Shown here one piece after another: positions 10,741-25,300 of a stretch of DNA of 64,000 bases (position 1 is its first letter; each line of letters opens with the position of its first letter). The notes below the pieces were generated by a model. The model did not search any database, was not told the origin of the DNA, and was given only the letters and a program-made list of their open reading frames with translations. The stretch is from Sinonovacula constricta. Its lineage: Eukaryota > Mollusca > Bivalvia > Cardiida > Solecurtidae. The stretch lies in contig CM017569.1 in assembly GCA_007844125.1 (NCBI GenBank), forward strand, positions 9,419,519 through 9,483,518, read 5' to 3'. The position numbers were made by a program, and so were the translations under genes.

Positions 10741-12120
10741 ATGTTAAATCGAACATTACAAAAACTACAAAAGCGTTGTCAGAGTCCATTTTCTGTATTT
10801 AGTGACAGATATGCATACAATTTTGATCGGTACGGTCCTTGAAGGTGTTTCAATTAGAATGTATTACAAATTAAAAATGGTAATGGTAAAATTCTAAATC
10901 AACGTAAACTATGTATGACTGCAAATGATAACGCTTCGGTCAAGTTTTAGCCTGAAAATGAGATAAGAAAGTATAACAAAAGATTTGTTTGGGCTCTTCA
11001 ACCTATGGCCATCTTTACCTAGTTTTCGTGGTTTGAAGCCATTACAAGGCACACCGTTAAAGTGTATTCCATCTGGATAGAGGCATCATAGATAAGGTTA
11101 CACTGAATACGTTAGTGTCTGAGTTTACTGTAAAAGTATGTTAATTCAATAATATTATTTAATTCAATAATTTTTTTTTCATTTTTGCACATACATACAT
11201 GCACGAAGAAGTACACATCTGGTCAAATATATAAAAATATGTGTACAATTTGTGTGTATTTCCTTCTGCATCTCAAATGATCCCAATATAAAGCTAAATT
11301 CAAAAGTTTTACAATTCAAACTGGTCAATTCGATTGTCTTATCACTGACTAAAGGGACAAAATTGTTGTTTTAACATTAAAGTGGAATTTAAAATATTGT
11401 TCTTAAAACTTTTAAAATATTTAATAAGTGGTAATATGAAGCTTATTTCTTATAGTGTTTTATGAAAAGCTGCAATGTATTAATATGTAAAATTTGAAGT
11501 CTAATTTACCATTGAACCCTACATTGGAGCCAAACTTTAATGATTAATAGAATAAAAATAAATGATTTCAAGGTGATGGTTTTAAAAAGCCCAAGATGGT
11601 GGTTGTGACCCACATCTATATTACCTATTAAGGGGAACTTTCTAGCTTAGCCAGCCCAAATTGTTTGTCAGCACCCAAAATTGGAAAGATGTACCAACAT
11701 TCTTATCAGCATAATAACCAAATGAACTTAAAACAACTCCAGAACAATGCTTAAAATAGCGGGCTCATTAGCTCGTAGACAGATGCCAGGTTGAGTGCAG
11801 TGGCACGGATGGAAAGACAGTTAGACTGCTGTATGCCGCCCTTGTGATAATAAGAATCAAAGTGTACATTTGGATTGAATTTTTGTGAATTAATTGACTA
11901 AGATTTCAAACACAACACTAACCGATTGCAAATTTTATTAAGCACTTCATACCGTGTATAAATTTTAGGATTTAAAAAACTTGAGACATAAAATCAAACT
12001 GCATGGTAATTAAGTGTAGTCTTTAAAGAAAAATAACATTGTTTCATAACATGTTTAATACAACTGTATAGGAAAATACATAGGTTTTTATACATTTGAT
12101 TTAAGTTTAATGCATCAGGT
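10741..12120. other. Intergenic, no gene recognised
   Basis: AT-rich DNA with only short chance frames. A GC-richer patch at 11,758-11,845 (GGGCTCATTAGCTCGTAGAC and onward) has a weakly tRNA-like start and might be an old SINE, but it matches neither SINE family found in this window. Confidence 0.5.
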
Positions 12121-12326
12121 GTAAATAGCCTTGAATAAATATACCAAGAGGAACACCATGTAAGACATTTGTTGTATGAATTTACCACAGGATTTCTTAA
12201 ACACCATTAATTTATAAATAAATCATAGCACTTGATTGTTAACATTTTAATTAGTTGACATCAAATTGCAAAAAGAAATAAAATAATTCAAAATAAATAC
12301 TTATCAATAATGTAGAGAGGTGAAAA
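12121..12326. repeat. Direct duplicate of 14155-14360, downstream of the aminopeptidase gene
   Basis: The 206 bp here (TAGCCTTGAATAAATATACC through AATGTAGAGAGGTGAAAA) recur at 14155-14360 in the same orientation, 2,034 bp apart, with only a handful of differences. This copy lies about 1 kb past the stop codon of the minus-strand aminopeptidase gene. It may be a small interspersed element or a segmental duplication. Confidence 0.9.
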
Positions 12327-13312
12327 CAAAATATGTCACATTAAAACATAAATGATTGTGCAATACATATCTCAATTAAAAAATTAACTGATTATCAAAT
12401 AATATAAATGCACCGTAACAGTAAAAGAAGACATTGACTAGCAAATATTAATAATATTATATGCAATCTTGAATAACATAAACTGACTATATAAGTGAAG
12501 AAACTATGGAAAAATGAAAATCTAACTGGTAAAAAAAATTAAATATTTATAATTAACTCAAGGAATATTTAGCAGCTTATGTTGAGAACATTTTTTTCTT
12601 AAACATATTTGCTGAAACTTTATTTCCAGTAAAAACAAGATGTTAGTGAACTATTACTTGTAATATTCTGTTAGCAAGTAACTTATATCAATAATATTAG
12701 GCACACATACACACAGATGATTTATTATTAAATAATAATAAAGTTAAAATGATGTACTTTTTAATAGAAAAATATTGAATTTTTTATTTATTGATGCAAC
12801 TTGACATGAGAATTTATCTATTCTGATATAAAAAAACTAATCTTTCCATCATCTGAATGTTTTTTCTGCACATTAATTCAATAAAAATGACATAAGGTAG
12901 GAACCTATCTAACTCTGGTCCACAATCAAAATCACCACACCATAACAACCTCTTTTAAACAATTCACATGATGAGTCATTTAGACAGTAGACTAACACCT
13001 TAAGGCAAATTCATTTTAGTCTAACTTGGCTCACAATTATTTAAGGTCTTAATAGAAGAACTCCATAGTGTTTAAACAAGACATCTGTTACTGACCATCA
13101 ACTGTAAATGACCATGCATAATGTGCATTTTCACCTAAAAGATGCCTAAATATCCAATATCAAATTATATAAATTTGCATGCCTCAGTTTCATGATCCAC
13201 ATAAATATATTGCTTGATGTATACAATTTAAAATACTGCTTCAAATAGTCTAAAAGTCATTTGTTCCATCAACATCATCAGATGATGCCAAGCACTCATT
13301 TAGCACATCCAT
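12327..13312. other. AT-rich 3' flank of the aminopeptidase gene
   Basis: This stretch probably includes the 3' untranslated region of the gene ending at 13313. No polyadenylation signal could be singled out among the many A/T-rich words, and no other feature was recognised. Confidence 0.4.
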
Positions 13313-16300
13313 TTAGAGGCGTGGCAACACAAAGTGGCCAGTCAGAGCAAGGAGCGGGGATGCTGTAGGGACACCTGGGAAGGGTCCACTGGAGCCTGCA
13401 ATGTCCAGATGGGAATATGGCAGGGGCTTGCTGGAGTCCAGTCCATGCTGTCAACAAATGTTACAGTATTAATAGGTGTTAATTAATAAAATATTGAATA
13501 AATATGTAGATACTCAAAGACTTAAGAGTCCAGACTTAATGTTTCTGTTTTTGTTTTAAAATATTATAACTATGCTACTAAGATTTGTACAGGATGTGTT
13601 CAATATGTTTGCCTCAAACATCGCAAATGGTGTAACTTTTAATGATTCTCTACTGTGTAAGCACTAATGCTGTAGTATTGAATTATGTAGTTAAAATATA
13701 TGATTGGTGGTCCTCAATTATATAGAAAAATGTTTTGAAAGACAACATTTTTAATTGAAATGTCCCAGGGTCAGTTTAATAAATAGACATAAAATCTCTT
13801 ATATGCAATAAGACTAAGCTATTCATTTCAAGAACATCTCTTCGCCATAAGTTAGCTTCAAAATCACAAATACAGTTAGAAGCAATGTCTACAGTTGTCA
13901 GGACCGATCAAAACGGTTATGTTCCTAATACTTAATAAAATCCTCCCCTCTCCTGTATTACATTATCAAGTTCAATTCATTACAATTCACCTTGTCAAGT
14001 CCAGATGACATGATAAGGAATGCAGCAGGTGACTGATGGCCTCTTGGGGTGGCACTGGATGCCTGATTGTTACACTGCAGTACATCCTCATACTCAGACT
14101 TTCCAGTGTGGAACTCATAGTCCTGGCAAAAAATATATATATATATATATAATGTATAAATAGCCTTGAATAAATATACCAAGAGGAACACCATGTAAGA
14201 CATTTGTTGTATGAATTTACTACAGGATTTCTTAAACACTGTTTTTAATAAATTAATCATAGCACTTGATTGTTGACATTTTAATTAGTTGACATCAAAA
14301 TGCAAAGAGGAATAGAATAATTCAAAATAAATACTTATCAATAATGTAGAGAGGTGAAAATATATAATATGTATATTATCAGAGCAATGACTTGCATTGA
14401 AAGAGGTCTTACAGCTGACCTGCATTGCCTATCTGATTCTTTTACATATATATTTCTGGTAGCGTCTTAAACCTCTAGCAGCTGTTCATTAATATGTTTC
14501 TCATTAAACAAGTTTCAAAGCACTGTCTCGCTACAACCATTTTTTTGAGCAAATATTAGTATTAAATTGTACTTATTATACTGATATAGAAGTGAGGAGA
14601 CTGTGTAGTCAGCCAGGGGATTAAACCTTAGACCTACAACTCTTAGCCTGCTAGGCAAAATATTGAGCAGGCTCATGTAAAGAGTTTAGATCCATTCAGA
14701 TTGAGGAGCTGAATGATCTGTATTGACTCTTTGAGTTGTTTAGTCTTAACCAAAGCATTCCAAGATTTTATACTGTTTACACATTATATAACAGACAGCT
14801 ACACTTATACACTAAGGTAGGCCTGCAGCATTCAAAGGAAGATTGGTAACTTCTTTTTCTTTGTGAGTTTTAAATAATTAAAATTGTCATTCACACAAGA
14901 AAAGATAAAGAGAGATGGAATCTTACATCCCTCCTGATGGTGGAGATCTCAAACGGATCTGCAAGAAGATCTCCTGCAGCCTGCAGGTCCTGGCTGTTGT
15001 TCATCTTCCTGGCAGGGCCATTGTCCATGATAATCTATACAGAGGTGACAGAGAAAGAGAGTGCAGTAATGAAAATATGTAAAGTGAGGTGAAATGAATG
15101 ACATAAAACATAGTTTCACTATACATCTTCCTGGCTTCTTCAACGCCTATGATCATCTATAGTAAGGAGTGAAAAAGACCCAGAGAAATAGATCATTAAA
15201 TTCTTTGTTGTTCACCAAACTAAAAAAGATAATTGGGAAATATGAGAAACACATTATTTTGTATTGTCAATTGTTATTAACTTACTGAATAGTTTGGTCC
15301 CATGGCACGAATAGCATGTCCAGTCAGAGTGGCAATGGTGAAAAGCTGTGGGTTCACAGCCTCAATAGCCTGAAAAACATAGGGCAGGGTGCCTCATTAG
15401 ATGTGACAACAATGAGGAACAGACTTCTCACTTTGCATATAATGATAAATGTGTCTTTGAAAAAGGTTTTTTTAGGAAACTTTATATGCTTAGAACACTA
15501 GTAAATAAAAACAAGAGCTGTCCCTTTTCTCAGTGACTTACAGTAAAGAAAAGTATAAGGGTAAAAGGGGTATACCTCTGCAAAAAATGAGTATTACGGT
15601 AATTTGCCATTTTAAAATGGGTTCCTCTTGAAAATAAGCATATATTCTAAGTTTAAAGTAAATATCTTTTGTGAAATGCACCTAAACAAAAGAGTTAACC
15701 AATGCCACTGAGAGGGTTATAACAATTCATCTGCTATTTTACTTCGAAAAGGGGAGCTTAAAATAGCTATTATTATCCCTGTTTGAAGATCTGCTTAAGA
15801 GTAACTCGAAAGCAAGGATGAAGTGCTCACTGACCATTTCTTTGCACTTGCAAAGGACATCTGCCATCACCATTCGACCCTCAGCATCAGTGTTTCCTAC
15901 ACGAACACGTACACCCGCCCTTGAGGTGATGATCTCATCTGCTACGTAGCACTCTAGTCAGGAAAAATGAGTCATATAGAATGTAAAAGATCATTTATGT
16001 TGCTGTTTTGCCACTATCATCTGGTGTTTTGCATTCATTCATGCATTGTAATCTAAAGATGTCAAATAAAGGAAAAAATTATATAGCATTTACACTAACA
16101 TACTTTTTAACAATAATTGTGAAATTAAGAGGTCAAAAGAAAGACAAAATCACACAGGCTTTACAATATCTGTTGTTTTTTTCTAAGTGCATGTAAACTG
16201 AAGGTGGTCAAATAAACTAGGCACATTTATATCTTTTCAGTTAAAAAAACTTATATTTGCACTCAGCATAGAGTCATTAAAAAGAACAATTGTTACTTAA

Positions 16301-19300
16301 AAGACATCCATCAATTAAACATTTCCTTCTTACTAAAACTTGATTCACACAAAACAGTTGTCTTTAAACCCTGGTCATAGTTAAACTAAGGTGCTCCTAC
16401 AATACCACAGATCAGTCATTTACATAACAATATGACCACTGGTACTGACAAGAGATTTAGAAATCATGAGATAAACATTACTGATTGCCATAAAACACTA
16501 TTAATAAAATTATAAAACAATTTTATCAACAAACATTGCTCTTATTGATGATTACAACTTGAATATAATAATGATGTGGAGAAAAGGGACTATATTTACC
16601 TGAGCCAACACTGTTTCTGACCATAGAAAGGCCTCCAACAACTTTCAGCCCCTTTGGCTTTAGTTCTGAAAGTGTCTGAAAAATGTGTAAAACTTAAATG
16701 ACATGAAGGCTTAGAATGTCCTATACATGAAGCATGTGTTTTCAATGTATTTAAAACCAAAGTTATTATGCAAGAAGAAAATTGAACAAAATACCAGTAC
16801 TCATTTTGGATCACATTACTAGTTTCAGCGCTACATTGCTCCATCCTTTATAATGTAATGATTATAGTTGGCATTGGCAGAAAAGTTGAAGGAAGCAATG
16901 GGGAATATTGCTGAAATGTAAATTGTCTCTCTTGTTAGATAATATTGGAGGTATTCAAAATAGCAGGTAGGTCCTTTTAGTTGGAATCCTTGGATTGTAT
17001 TGTCTGTTGTTTTGGAGTTGGTGCCATTTAAATGTTGAAATTTCCTTTTTTTTTTACATATATGAGCTCTAAATCCATTAACATACTGTAAAATCAACAG
17101 GAAGATTAACATTTTTGTTAATGATAGTCGATCTTAGTAATAATAATGCAAACATATAAGGCAACATACACTAAGAATACTAGCATAAAAAGCAAGTAAT
17201 CCAAATAAAAAGACCTACTTGGATTCTGAGACTAATAAAGGGAAACTATCCACTAATGCCTCTCATTTCATCTTACTCCTAGGGCTGAGCACCAGTTCTC
17301 ATATCGATACAATTATCGGTATGCAGTATTGGTTCAAAAACCATATTGGTGGCTTCAGTATTGAACAAATATTGAAAGAAAGTACTTTTTTTATCAGTTT
17401 CCCATTCATATTTCATTAAAATCATGAAATACTCACCTGTTTTGTTTACCATTTACCAGAAGTTAAAATGATTAGCAATCGCAATAACATTGTTTGCCCA
17501 AATCTATTTTAACTGAGTGTTCCGAATATTGATTAACGTTAAGTGTGCTTCAGTTTTAATTGAGTCAATTCAATGATGTCTACAGATCGCCTGCAATATG
17601 CCACTGCCAAAAAGCAAAGTATAGCAGTATTTTGTAAAAAAAAACCCTGAAGGAACGCGGTCATGAATTGAATGTGTGAACGTTAATTCCCTGTTCCTCA
17701 CCCACTTATGATCATTATCACATTTAACTTTCCCAATCTCCCAATCAAGGTAGATTCCTTATTACATTTCCAGACATCTGGTAGTCAGAGAAAAATAAGT
17801 GTCTCACCCAATCAATATCTATTCAGCATATATGATTGTGAAACTGGTAGCACAAGCATTAGTTTATGAGCAAGTTAATTTATGCATAGACTTGACACCT
17901 CCAATATTACTTGACTACATGTACATAAAATTGTTGCACTTTTGGTATTTGTTGGTTCAAGCCTTGTTTAAATTATGTTTAAAATTATTTACTTCCTATA
18001 ATAACACTACTAGCTGTTTTTGGTAAAGACTATTAAAAACATGCAACATCTGGAATATGGTTGTCCTAATATATGGACACTTTTCAGTGACTGTGTAACT
18101 ACAATTTGATGAAGATTTGGGTAGATCTACATTCAGCATAAATTTGATGTATCTAATAAACAACAACTTGTCTGAAGCTGCCAATTCTAGCCTGTCGTTT
18201 ATTTTGTATTTCTCATTTCTTTATACACAGTGCACATTCATTCTTGTGTCAAGAATTGTCTAATTGTATGACTTAAATGATGTGAACATTATATAATATA
18301 AATCTGAAGGTTTGTGATTTGGTATATTATAGGTTACATTGTTTCTAGTTTTGAGGTATGGGTTCATAAACCCTCTGTCACTGCAAATTTTACAAGAGCA
18401 AAGCCCAGAAACCCCAAATACAGTTTGTAAGGCCACACTAACTATACAATATAACCTAATATCTATTCTACTTTCAGTTAAGCACAAACATAAACCAAAG
18501 GTCTAATGGTATGAACAATACTCAAAAGCTACAAACAATGTAACATTTCTATCTGACTGCCTTAATGTAAATCTTGAACTTTTTTTTAAACCATACAAAC
18601 TAAATACCAATCATCTAATGGTTATTCTATTTTTAGATAAAGTTCATATAGTTACCAATGAATATTGCTAAAAATGCCTCAAACGCTCTAAGAATAACAA
18701 TTTTTCAACAAATGCAATTCAAATGATGTCATAAAGATATTAAAAAAAGTGAATAAATGAAGACAATTAGATCCTCAACTTTAAGGATATTACAGTTTCA
18801 ATAGGTGTATGAACTTTTAAAGAATTGTGTAAAAAATAGCACATTACCTAGTGAAAAGTTATTGACCAATCGCAAAGCAGTATTACTGATGGAGGAGGGA
18901 CATATATTATTACAACAATTCATTTTAATCTCAGTATGTTGTCCCTGGGCTGATACATAAAAAGGTTTTGCTCACCTTGAAGAAGCCAGCGACAGTTGCA
19001 GCCCCACACTTGTCCCGATGCATCCCAGCCATGATGCCACCAGCTTTGATATCAGCGCCACCTGTGTCATAGGTGATACCCTGTAAAAGATAACCAGGGA
19101 CCATTAAGAAATAAAACAAGAATTCAAGAAAAAAGAACGACTAACAATTAATGCATAAAAAACAACTTTGTTTTGATTTTTGTTACAGTGCATCAACACA
19201 ATTATGGTCATATTGGCACTGTCCAACTAATTATCACAGGAGGAAGACCCCAGACATATGTCTGGTAAGAACCAGTCACCATCATAGGTCAGCTGGAAGA

Positions 19301-22300
19301 CCTCCTACATGAGTTACTCAGCCTAGGCCAGGACCTGATCCCTTGCATACTCAGACATTTTCTAAAACATTTATAAAAGCCAACCTACTTTTTAAAAAAA
19401 AGGACATTTTCTACACAGCTCTATTGATGGTAGACAACAACCTTAAATGTATTTGATGATTTACATTAAGTCTGCACCAAACTAAATGTGATGGCATAAG
19501 GTGAAACTCAATTCAACATTCAAACATTTTGTACAAAATTCACATTTGACAACTATTCAAATTTATTATGAAATACAGTCATACATACCCGTAGCCATCA
19601 TTTGTTTCCTTCTCGCTCTGTAATGAGAAGCAAGGAATCTAAAACTACCCAGACTCCTATAAAAAGCCGAATGCTACAAAAACTAAACATTGATCTTACC
19701 TTTCCAACAAGGAAGAGAGTTTTCTCAATGGGTCCTTCCCCCTCATACTCAAGGAAGATGATTCTACCCTGATGTCTGGGCACCACTGTACAAATATAAT
19801 TATAAACATGCCTCAAATAACTTGATGCAGCTGGAAACAAGTCTGACCCACTAGTTATTAAGTCCGTCTTATCTTAATAAGTAAGTAATGAGAAAAGGCT
19901 CACTGCGAAACTATAAAAAGAACCTGTTTTCTCTACTACATATAATATGTCCCTGAGGACTAGACAGATTACATAACATTGCAGGTGGAAAAGTCATGTT
20001 AAGCACATACTATAAGGACTGGTTGAAGCAAAAATTAACAAGAAAGACCAGAGGAGGTAGATACAAAAATGAATTAATTATTTTCGGGGATACATTTTGG
20101 TTTGCAATAAGTATAGGAGATTAATGCATTAATCCTCATTAACATTCTCATCGATTGGTAGATAATGAAACTGCACACAAGTTGTTGATTGAAGCTGCTT
20201 CAAGTAGACTTGATCCACATCCTTGTCACGTCAGCCTGTCCTATGTCATCCAGCTACTTCCAAAGCTTATCGACGAAACATGGTGCGTTAAGATGATATA
20301 CATTATACAAAACTAAAATCTATTTCCATTTACTTGATTACATCCTAATAAAAGGGATGCAAATGTGTCAATTTATTTTATTACACATTATTTATTGATG
20401 TTCCCTTACATCGCTATCAAAAGATAGATGATATTATTTATTATTCTTAATTATTAAATGCCTTATGAAAGTAAAAGTCATATGCATATTACGAAGAAAT
20501 GACTAAATAGATTTGTGTCACAACACATCAGAAGGAAGTCAAATTTACCAAAAGGCATAAATACAAAACTGGATCTCCAATGGTATTTTGACAAAATAAT
20601 AGTCATCAATTGACTGCATTTATCAGCTAATATCACAAGGTACAAACTTAATATAGAATTCATGTAAACAGTTGACTGTGTAAAAATGATTGATTAACGC
20701 GCAAGGAAATCCTTGACATCTAAAAAAAGTAATTATTTTTTACAGAATGAACATATAAAACAGTTTTTGAACACAAACCAAACCATTTTCAGCAAAATAA
20801 GTGTCAAATTTACAGTGTTTTGAAGTGAAGTAAAATGTAAGCATGAAGCAACTGCATGGCAATTTAAAATATCAAAGTGTCATACTGCTGGCACTCCTGT
20901 TCACTGCTTCCAAGAGGGGAAACTCTTTTTTGAATACTTCTGGATCAGAAATTACATTCATCTGAAAAAGACCGATATTATTTCATTTCAACAACGACAC
21001 ATTTTGTCGAAACTAGACAAATTAATTTTTCACAAAGCAATCAACAACAAAAAAGTTATTATATCATCTTTCAGAAAAATTAAAAAAATAGAGAAATGCA
21101 CTAAAAGGATATGAAAAATAATAACCACAAATATATATAACTCAATATTATTGATCTGATATAACTGGAAAAAAACACACCATCTCCTATGACATACCAT
21201 GCTATATAATCAAAATCCCATTAAAAACATTCCCTAATCAACAAACATTAAATAGCTTGTGACTCGACAGCGTTGTCGAGGAAATAAAAAGCTTTCCAGA
21301 GAATGAAAAGTTGGCAAAAGCTAAATTCTGCTATTCTACAAGTCATACCAGGACATTCCAAGTTTGACAGATGACACTTGGCTGATCACATTTCTTGTGA
21401 TAGTAAGTCTTAGAGCAGACAATTAACTTGCTTAACAGGTATATATGTATATACATCACTTAGGCAAATAGTATAGATCCAGATCAGCCAGTTCCACCCT
21501 GGATACTGTCCGATTAGGACCTAGACTTTTTGTTGCTGAATATATGTCCCAGCCCCAATATCCTACCTTAATATTGGTGTCCTTGAACAGTTGTTCCAGG
21601 TACTTCTGAACCATGGGAGCGGCCATTCTCTCCGGGTCGGAACCTCCAATGTCTCGGGTGACTACCCTGCAGCAGGGAAGTAACAATTCCAATATAACAC
21701 AAAAAGCCACTTTCAACAAGTCTGGCATCAGCTACTATTGATGGTTATCATTCCAAATTAATCAGTTAAAGAGTTTCAATTAATAGGTAATAATAATCTG
21801 TTCAAATTAAAGTATATTTTATATTTATTTAAAGTTGTTTTTTTATCCACTTTTTTATATTCATCTATTTAAACATAGTTTTATGGTTTTAAAGACGGTT
21901 ATCTTGTGCAATCACTCAAGTTGTTGCATTTCTTTAATAGAAGTAAATTGCATCAATAACTATTTATGTGTTTCAATAAATTTTCAAAAACAGAGTAATT
22001 GCTGTGATAGTTTCATATAAAGTGCTGAAAATTAACTCAAAAACTTAAATAATTACAAAAGTGTAGGAAATTACTATAACACTGTATATCCTTTACTGTC
22101 ATGACCTATTTTTTAATATTGCATAACATAACAATATTTAAGAAACTTCTTTCTATATCATGTAATTATTGGTTTCTAATCAACAATGCTTCCATTTTGT
22201 TTTCTATATGACATGGATTTGTGCAAGGTAAATACAAGGGACGAGATTTTTCTCTATATGTTCAACCATTCATTTTTTAAATTTCATTTAAAGTTTTAAA

Positions 22301-25300
22301 GTTGATGAAAATTAGGTAATATGAAAGAAAAAGGTTGAATCTTTAAAGAATTATTTAAACATTTATATAATTGCAAGGTTAACAGTAGAATCATAAATGA
22401 CAATGTTAAAAAGAGAAAGGTATCACTAGACTAGAGCATACTTTTCCATCATTCATAAATGATTCTCTTGAGGTAATATATGCTTATTTTTTTACCAAAC
22501 TACTGCAACTGCCTAGGAAATAATACCATTCACAGAACTCCAATAGATAATAACTGAGAATGGTTCACATCAGATTCATCCTGGGTGTATAAAGGGGTGG
22601 TCACATCTATGATTTTGCACATAGTTACACGTAGTCCGTCTTGAACGTACTTACATGTAGTTACACATACTTAAACGTAGACTTACTACAGTTAACTAGG
22701 GTTGGAGTACGTAGAAACTCTAGTTATTTATGTGTCAACATACGGTTAACTACGTGTAAGTATGGTTAACTATGTTTAAGTATGATTAAAATGGTACGGT
22801 TAAACCAAGTCATCAGTATGGTAAAGTACGTGTTACTGCGGGTCACTAGGTACGAGGTACGGTTTAAGTACATGTGAGTAAGGTAAACTAGGGATAACTA
22901 TGTGTAGCTGCGGTTTCAAATCATGGTCGCACCTGCGAAGTTCAGAATGGCCAAGCCCAAAGGAAATTCCCCGTCATTGCGTGCGCTTTTTGGTGTCATT
23001 TCTGCTGGTCTCCGAACAAGCCAGTCCCTGGTCCACCATCTCCGTGGTTTTCTGTTTTCTCTTCTTTCCTGCTCTTGTAACATTTCCAAATCCGACATAT
23101 CTCTTGCCAAACTTGCAAGTTCAACATTTTCATGCATTAGGAACTTCAGAATTAAAATTCTGTCAACCATTATCTCTTTGTAGAAGACAAATAACATCAA
23201 TTTAATTTTAGGTTACTCGTGGTCAATTTGTATTGTTAACATAAGTAATAATTTGACCGTACCTTGAACGTAGCACAACCATAGTAGACCCTAGTTAACT
23301 GTAGCATTGCAAGAAGTTCATATTGTTTCTTCATGTATACTACGTGCAGCTAGGGTAATTGATACGGTTAGGTACGGTTGAGTACGGTTAACCACGGTCA
23401 ACTACTTTTCATATACGGTAACAGTATGTGCATTTAGTCGTAGTTCTCCGTAGCCATTTTTTGAACAAGTCCAAAATTTTTAATCCTTCAACGGAAAAAA
23501 AGTTAATTCGAACTACATTTATTACTACGATCTACTACGACCTACTATGGTCTACTACGATCGGTACAGTTAAGTACGGGCTATTACGGTCTACTACTGT
23601 TAAACCTCACTACGGCTTACTACGGCTAATGTGACCAGGCCTTAAATAATTAATGTAATTTCTGTCAAAATATAACACATACTCATAGTTCATACATGTA
23701 GATAGCGTCTAAATGTGGCAATGTCATAAGTACTGGCATCATGCATCTTTTTCATAAATGTTTTGGATATAAACAGTTAAACCATTTATGCTCTTTATAA
23801 GTAGCTCTGGATAGGGGCTAACCTGCCAATCTCCATGGCATTGAGCACCTTGATGCCGTCCTTGACACGGTCCAGATCATCACACCAGATACCCAGTGCC
23901 TCAATCTTGGATGCCTTCTCTGGCACACACTCTCTCACCTCTAATGGCTGTTGAAAATAGAAAAGGCATTTTTATTCCTTTATGGAATGGGATTTGTTGA
24001 CATTTTTATCATTATAGCACAGGGGCACTTACGAGGTGCCCAGGAACAGAACCCCGCAGGTCCATTATACTGACACGAATGAGTCAGGCGTAATGCTGTC
24101 CCCTTAGCCCCGAGTGTTAGGAGGGAAGCCACTACTACCAAGTCTTTGGTTTGACCCAGCCAAGGTTTGAACCCACAACCTTCCGATCCGCAAGTTGTCG
24201 TTCTACCACCTGAGCTATTGTGGCCAGTATATTCCTCTATGTAAAGTTTGTTAACAACCTAGCTTATTGTAGTTATTTGCCAACATGCATATAGACGTGC
24301 AGCTGGAGATTCAGTAGCATGACGTGAAGCACATTTGTTTAAGTCTTTGCTTTCACTAAAATACAGATGAATAGTGATACAGTGGATCACAATTTAAAGA
24401 ATGTATGAAATAAAACAAATACAACAGCCAGTCCAATTGCTCTTCCTATATATTCTTATGTTAAAATAATAACAAACATTTGGGTCACATTAATAAGCTC
24501 AATAAAAAGACAATTATCGTTCCTGAAAGCAATTATATACTTATCTTTTAAAATAGGGCATCATAATTAGACACTGAATGAGAAAATACTGGCAAGAAGT
24601 TTAACATTTGTGCATCTATTTGAATAAAATTTTAATGAATCCAATTTTATGTTGTCTACTGGTAAATCTACTCACCACATAAGCAGCATGTAAGGCACCC
24701 AGTGTGGCACATTTGCCAGCATTGGGGAAGGTATTGTCAATGGGGCGCACAAACAGGGGCCTCTTGCTGCCTGCCTTCAGGGCCCTGTAGAGGTTATCAA
24801 AATGAAAGAAAATATTTTTCTCTTGAGAATAATATAAAAAACATCATTAATGGGTCCTTTATTTGTCCACTGATGAATTATAACAGGCACATCCCCCACC
24901 CCCACCTGCCTCCATGGCTACATTTTACACATTGTTGCATGTATTAGCCTGAAAATGAAGTGGGGCACCATGTGGGATGGTAATTAATACTTTTCTTATT
25001 ATTCATCATTAAACAGGTAAGAAGTAAAAGAGATATAGGAGCAAGCTGGTAATAATATGTGTGGTTGAACAGAGGTAACAATTATTTTGTGTCAGCAAGT
25101 CTGCTACACATCAACCTATTCTCCATATGAGCATCCTGAACTGACTTTAAACTGAATGGTTCTTGAGCATCTATATTTTTTGAGGAAATGTACTGTGTAT
25201 AAACTCGTATGAGCAAGACCAACCTTTTGAGACCTGCCTCTCCTGCATCATAGAACCTTCTGACATCGTCATAGTCACGGTTCAGAGGACCAGTTGGTGA

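Noticed and set aside
22900..23205. Plus-strand open frames over the Harbinger fragment
   Set aside because: The minus strand carries the recognisable RRWW transposase motif; the plus frames are shadows.
24170..24226. Genuine tRNA gene on the minus strand
   Set aside because: It has box A and box B but is joined to a 150-bp SINE body shared with 9601-9805.
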